Origin: Geitlerinema sp. S16
GTDB lineage: Bacteria > Cyanobacteriota > Cyanobacteriia > Cyanobacteriales > Geitlerinemataceae
Assembly (NCBI GenBank): GCA_011390275.1
Contig: JAABST010000012.1
Span: 36,920 to 100,919 of the forward strand
DNA length: 64,000 nt
Reading direction: 5' to 3'
Under the pieces are notes generated by a model, which was given only the letters and a program-made list of their open reading frames with translations, was not told the DNA's origin and searched no databases. Of this stretch, positions 61,257-64,000 are shown in pieces (the stretch's first letter is position 1; the number at the start of each line of letters is the position of its first letter). The position numbers and the translations under genes were made by a program.

Positions 61257-63257
61257 ATGATTGATTCACCGCGCAATGTTAATCGTCCCGCTGCTCACGA
61301 TGCCTCGCTTGTTTTACCGTGGAAGCAAGCGTTTAAAGAGTGGCGGGGGATTTTGTTAGGAGGCCCCGTCACCGCCTTGATTGTGCTGCTGATCCGTGCC
61401 ACGGGAGCATTACAACCGCTCGAATGGTTTTTGCTCGATCGCTTCTTTACCCTGCGACCTCTAGAGCCGATCGACGATCGCATCACGATCATTGGCCAAA
61501 CCGAAAGCGACATCGCCCGCTATAACTCGCCGCTATCGGACGACACCTTAGCCGATCTCCTCGAAACGCTACTGGCCGCAGAACCTCGCGTAATCGGGAT
61601 TGACTTTTATCGCAATGTTGCCGTTGAACCGGGCAAGGATCGCCTCGAAACGCTCTTTGCCGACGAAGAAAAAATCTTCGGCATCACGAAACGTATTGCC
61701 GACCTGAGCGGTACGCCGGTCGAACCCCATCCGATCCTGGCCGAAAATGGACGCATCGGCTCGAATGACATCCCGATCGATGCGGATGGCATTACCCGTC
61801 GCGGCCTCTTTTTTCTGATCGATCCCGACACGGGCAGCAGCACGTTCAGTCTGGCGGCCAATCTGGCCTGGACGTATCTGCTCGCAGAACCGGATGTGAA
61901 CCCCAACAACCAGGTCAATCCGGACGAGTATCTTCAGCTCGGTCAGCGCCGATATTTCAAGCTATCACCCAATGCGGGGGGCTACGTCCGCGCCGATGCT
62001 GGAGGCTATCAGCTCATCATTAACTATCGCGGTCCTGCGGGCAGTTTCGAGATGTTGTCGGTGAGCGATCTGCTTGATGGCAAGTTTGACCCGGAGCAAA
62101 TTCGCGATCGCATTATCCTCATCGGCCCCTTTGCCGATAGCTTGAACGACACCTTTGAGACGCCCTACAGCAGCAACCCGCTGGGTTCTCTGATCGCCTC
62201 GCCCGAGCGAATGTTCGGAGTCGAACTCCAGGCTCAGATTGCCAGCCAATTTATTAGTTCGGCGCTCGACGATCGCCCCGCGATCCGCGTTTGGTCTGAT
62301 TCGGCTGAAGCGATCTGGATCGCGACCTGGACGATCGCCGGGGCAATTTTATTCTGGCGTATACGGCTCAAGCGTTGGACGCTGGCGGCTCCGGTAGCAC
62401 TGGCGATCGGGGCTGCTTCTGTTGGCTTTCTCGTCTTTTTGTCGGGACTGTGGATTCCGGTGGCGCCCGTTTGGGTGGGGCTGGCAGCGATGTCGATCGT
62501 GATGACGAGCTACATCGCCCGCAATGAGCGCCAAGACCGAAAAATCATGATGCACCTGTTTGGCCGCCACGTGACACCCCAGGTTGCTGAGGAAATTTGG
62601 CGGCAGCGTGAACGGATCATGGAAGAGGGGCGCTTAGTGGGTCGGCGGGCAACGGCCACGGTGCTGTTTACCGATATCAAAAACTTCAGCACGATCGCCG
62701 AGGATCTCGATCCCGAGCCGCTGATGGAATGGCTCAACGAGTACATGGAAGGGATGGCCGAGGTGGTGTTAGAACACGGCGGCACGATCGATAAATTTAT
62801 CGGCGATGCGGTGATGGCCGTATTTGGCGTGCCGATCCTGCGCGAAACCGAAGCCGAAATCGCCACCGATGCCGCCGATGCAGTCAGTTGTGCGATCGCG
62901 ATGGGACGCCGTCTCGCCGATCTCAATCAAAAATGGCAAACAACGGGACAGCCCATCATCTCGATGCGTGCGGGGATTGCGACCGGACCGTTGGTTGTGG
63001 GTAGTCTTGGCAGTTCCCAGCGTGAGGATTACACGATTATTGGCGATAGCGTCAACGTTGCGGCACGGCTTGAAGGCTATGAAAAATCGATCGAGGGGGG
63101 AATTTGCCGCATTCTGATTGATGAAACGGCCTACAACTATATCCAGGGTAAATTTGCGACCAAGATGCTGGGGAGTGCGCTGCTCAAAGGACGCGGCAAG
63201 CCCGTCATGATTTATCAGGTGGAAGATCGCGTGCCAGATGAACCGACAGAGACTTAA
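61257..63257 (+). CDS. CHASE2-domain class III adenylate/guanylate cyclase
   Basis: 666 residues. One N-terminal helix (~30-50), an extracytoplasmic CHASE2 domain (~55-335; ITIIGQTESDIARYNSPLSD, RVIGIDFYRNVAVEPG), three closely spaced membrane helices (~350-420), and a cytoplasmic cyclase domain (~460-640). Metal Asp residues are in FTDIKNFSTIAEDL and FIGDAVMAVFG; the transition-state Arg/Asn pair is in SVNVAARLEGYE, and Lys before IGDAV. Adenylate versus guanylate specificity cannot be decided from the sequence, though the cyanobacterial CHASE2 class is mostly adenylate. Output would be cAMP, of interest for the CRP-like site at 10608. Confidence 0.9.
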   Translation: MIDSPRNVNRPAAHDASLVLPWKQAFKEWRGILLGGPVTALIVLLIRATGALQPLEWFLLDRFFTLRPLEPIDDRITIIGQTESDIARYNSPLSDDTLADLLETLLAAEPRVIGIDFYRNVAVEPGKDRLETLFADEEKIFGITKRIADLSGTPVEPHPILAENGRIGSNDIPIDADGITRRGLFFLIDPDTGSSTFSLAANLAWTYLLAEPDVNPNNQVNPDEYLQLGQRRYFKLSPNAGGYVRADAGGYQLIINYRGPAGSFEMLSVSDLLDGKFDPEQIRDRIILIGPFADSLNDTFETPYSSNPLGSLIASPERMFGVELQAQIASQFISSALDDRPAIRVWSDSAEAIWIATWTIAGAILFWRIRLKRWTLAAPVALAIGAASVGFLVFLSGLWIPVAPVWVGLAAMSIVMTSYIARNERQDRKIMMHLFGRHVTPQVAEEIWRQRERIMEEGRLVGRRATATVLFTDIKNFSTIAEDLDPEPLMEWLNEYMEGMAEVVLEHGGTIDKFIGDAVMAVFGVPILRETEAEIATDAADAVSCAIAMGRRLADLNQKWQTTGQPIISMRAGIATGPLVVGSLGSSQREDYTIIGDSVNVAARLEGYEKSIEGGICRILIDETAYNYIQGKFATKMLGSALLKGRGKPVMIYQVEDRVPDEPTET

Positions 63258-63398
63258 ACAACGTCTGAAAACGTCGGCTAGCGATCGCGATCGTGCGGGA
63301 GTCATGATCACCTTAACCGCCGGTTTCCTCCGGCTGTTCCGAAGCATTCGTCACGGCTTGCTAAAATCAAGACTTAGATTAAGAAATATAACAGCCGT

Positions 63399-64000
63399 AT
63401 GAATCCCCTGTTGACCCTGGGTGCGATCGCCGCCGTCCCCGCGATCGGTCTCGCCGCCTACGTCCTGTTTCCGCGTAAATATCAATCCGCCGATTCCGTC
63501 GCCACCTCCTACGACGAATGGACAGACGACGGCATCCTCGAATTCTACTGGGGCGAACATATCCACCTCGGACACTATGGCTCGCCGCCGCAGCGTAAGG
63601 ATTTTCTCGCCGCGAAAGCCGATTTTGTTCACGAGATGGTGCGCTGGGGCAAGCTTGATATGCTGCCGCGCGGGACGACGGTGCTGGATGTGGGCTGCGG
63701 CATTGGTGGGAGTAGCCGGATTTTGGCGCGGGATTTTGGCTTTGACGTGACGGGGATTACGATTAGCCCGCAACAGGTGGCGCGGGCGACGGAACTCACA
63801 GCCGAGGGGGTTACGGCTAAGTTTGCCGTCGATGATGCGATGGCGCTGTCGTTTCCCGATGCCAGTTTTGATGTGGTTTGGTCGATCGAGGCAGGCCCCC
63901 ACATGCCGGACAAAGCCGTATTTGCCCGCGAGCTGCTGCGCGTCCTCAAACCGGGCGGCATCCTCGTCGTTGCCGACTGGAACCAACGCGACGATCGCCA
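63399..64000 (+). CDS. MPBQ/gamma-tocopherol-type methyltransferase, N-terminal part (cut by window edge)
   Basis: The visible 200 residues start with a membrane-anchor helix (LLTLGAIAAVPAIGLAAYVL), then SVATSYDEWTDDGILEFYWG, HIHLGHYGSPPQ, and the SAM motif VLDVGCGIGGSSRILARDFG. Later VTGITISPQQVARATEL, FAVDDAMALSFPD and EAGPHMPDKAVFARELLR follow. These match the cyanobacterial 2-methyl-6-phytylbenzoquinone/solanesyl-quinol methyltransferase (tocopherol and plastoquinone synthesis). The anchor and IHLGHYG are diagnostic; the 3' end is outside the window. Confidence 0.85.
   Translation, partial: MNPLLTLGAIAAVPAIGLAAYVLFPRKYQSADSVATSYDEWTDDGILEFYWGEHIHLGHYGSPPQRKDFLAAKADFVHEMVRWGKLDMLPRGTTVLDVGCGIGGSSRILARDFGFDVTGITISPQQVARATELTAEGVTAKFAVDDAMALSFPDASFDVVWSIEAGPHMPDKAVFARELLRVLKPGGILVVADWNQRDDR

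Noticed and set aside
1..64000. CRISPR arrays, rRNA genes, prophage structural genes.
   Set aside because: No regularly spaced repeats, no rRNA segments and no capsid, tail or terminase genes were seen.

Overview
The window is chromosomal DNA of a cyanobacterium. The evidence is direct: dense HIP1 octamers (GCGATCGC) and CGATCG cores in almost every core gene, a CpcT/CpeT-type bilin lyase, a PxcA/CemA protein, a tocopherol/plastoquinone-type methyltransferase (cut by the right edge), a GUN4 domain, and a fused PyrF-PyrE protein. Base composition is moderately GC-rich. Two AT-rich, HIP1-free islands (about 7.4-10.65 kb and 50.5-52.95 kb) stand out as acquired DNA. I cannot name the genus.

Layout. 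0-7.1 kb: edge of a CPBP protease, a DUF3326 protein, a ChW-repeat protein, SurE, a double-CAP secreted protein, and CinA whose stop codon sits in the end of a 131-bp MITE. 7.2-10.8 kb: island with a truncated resident gene, a 248-bp MITE with 9-bp target duplication, a TIR protein, a Roadblock/LC7-like protein, and a convergent EAD1-GUN4 fusion preceded by a perfect CRP-type half-site pair. 10.8-12.6 kb: toxin-antitoxin patch (PIN toxin plus antitoxin, DUF2283 protein with the stump of a second toxin, a leucine-rich-repeat leader remnant). 12.7-24.4 kb: tRNA-Ala, thioredoxin-fold protein, site-2 protease with CBS domains, methyltransferase, EamA-type transporter, a protein with a tandem-duplicated unknown domain, a PPC-domain secreted protein, DnaX, HAD phosphatase, alpha/beta hydrolase, small secreted protein. 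24.8-32.5 kb: UDP-xylose synthase and UDP-glucose dehydrogenase (UDP-Glc to UDP-GlcA to UDP-Xyl), transketolase, MHYT histidine kinase, pilin-like protein. 32.9-42.9 kb: bilin lyase family protein, DUF1574, His-rich LarC, KDPG-type aldolase, two C39-like peptidases (one fused to a GH19 lysozyme/chitinase), PyrF-PyrE, DALR-domain protein. 42.7-50 kb: a 1320-residue LOV/GAF/PAS-GGDEF-EAL protein, tRNA-Glu, M42 peptidase, FutA-type iron-binding lipoprotein. 50.3-52.8 kb: MITE and a type II restriction-modification pair (m5C methylase plus TdeIII-like endonuclease). 53-64 kb: RecJ, PEP-CTERM protein, pentapeptide-repeat protein, PxcA, ExbD/ExbB, CHASE2 adenylate/guanylate cyclase, MPBQ methyltransferase start.

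The best candidate for something undescribed is the 7.9-10.6 kb island: a TIR NADase-like effector, a Roadblock-like protein and an effector-associated-domain protein carrying a GUN4 (tetrapyrrole-binding) sensor, on HIP1-free DNA between remnants of disrupted genes. Second-line leads are the N-terminal module shared by the two C39-like proteins (one of which has lost the catalytic cysteine), the blue-light LOV c-di-GMP protein, four MITE copies from four different-looking ends (two with intact target duplications), and a dispersed 33-bp palindrome. All functional assignments are by reading motifs; no database search was run.
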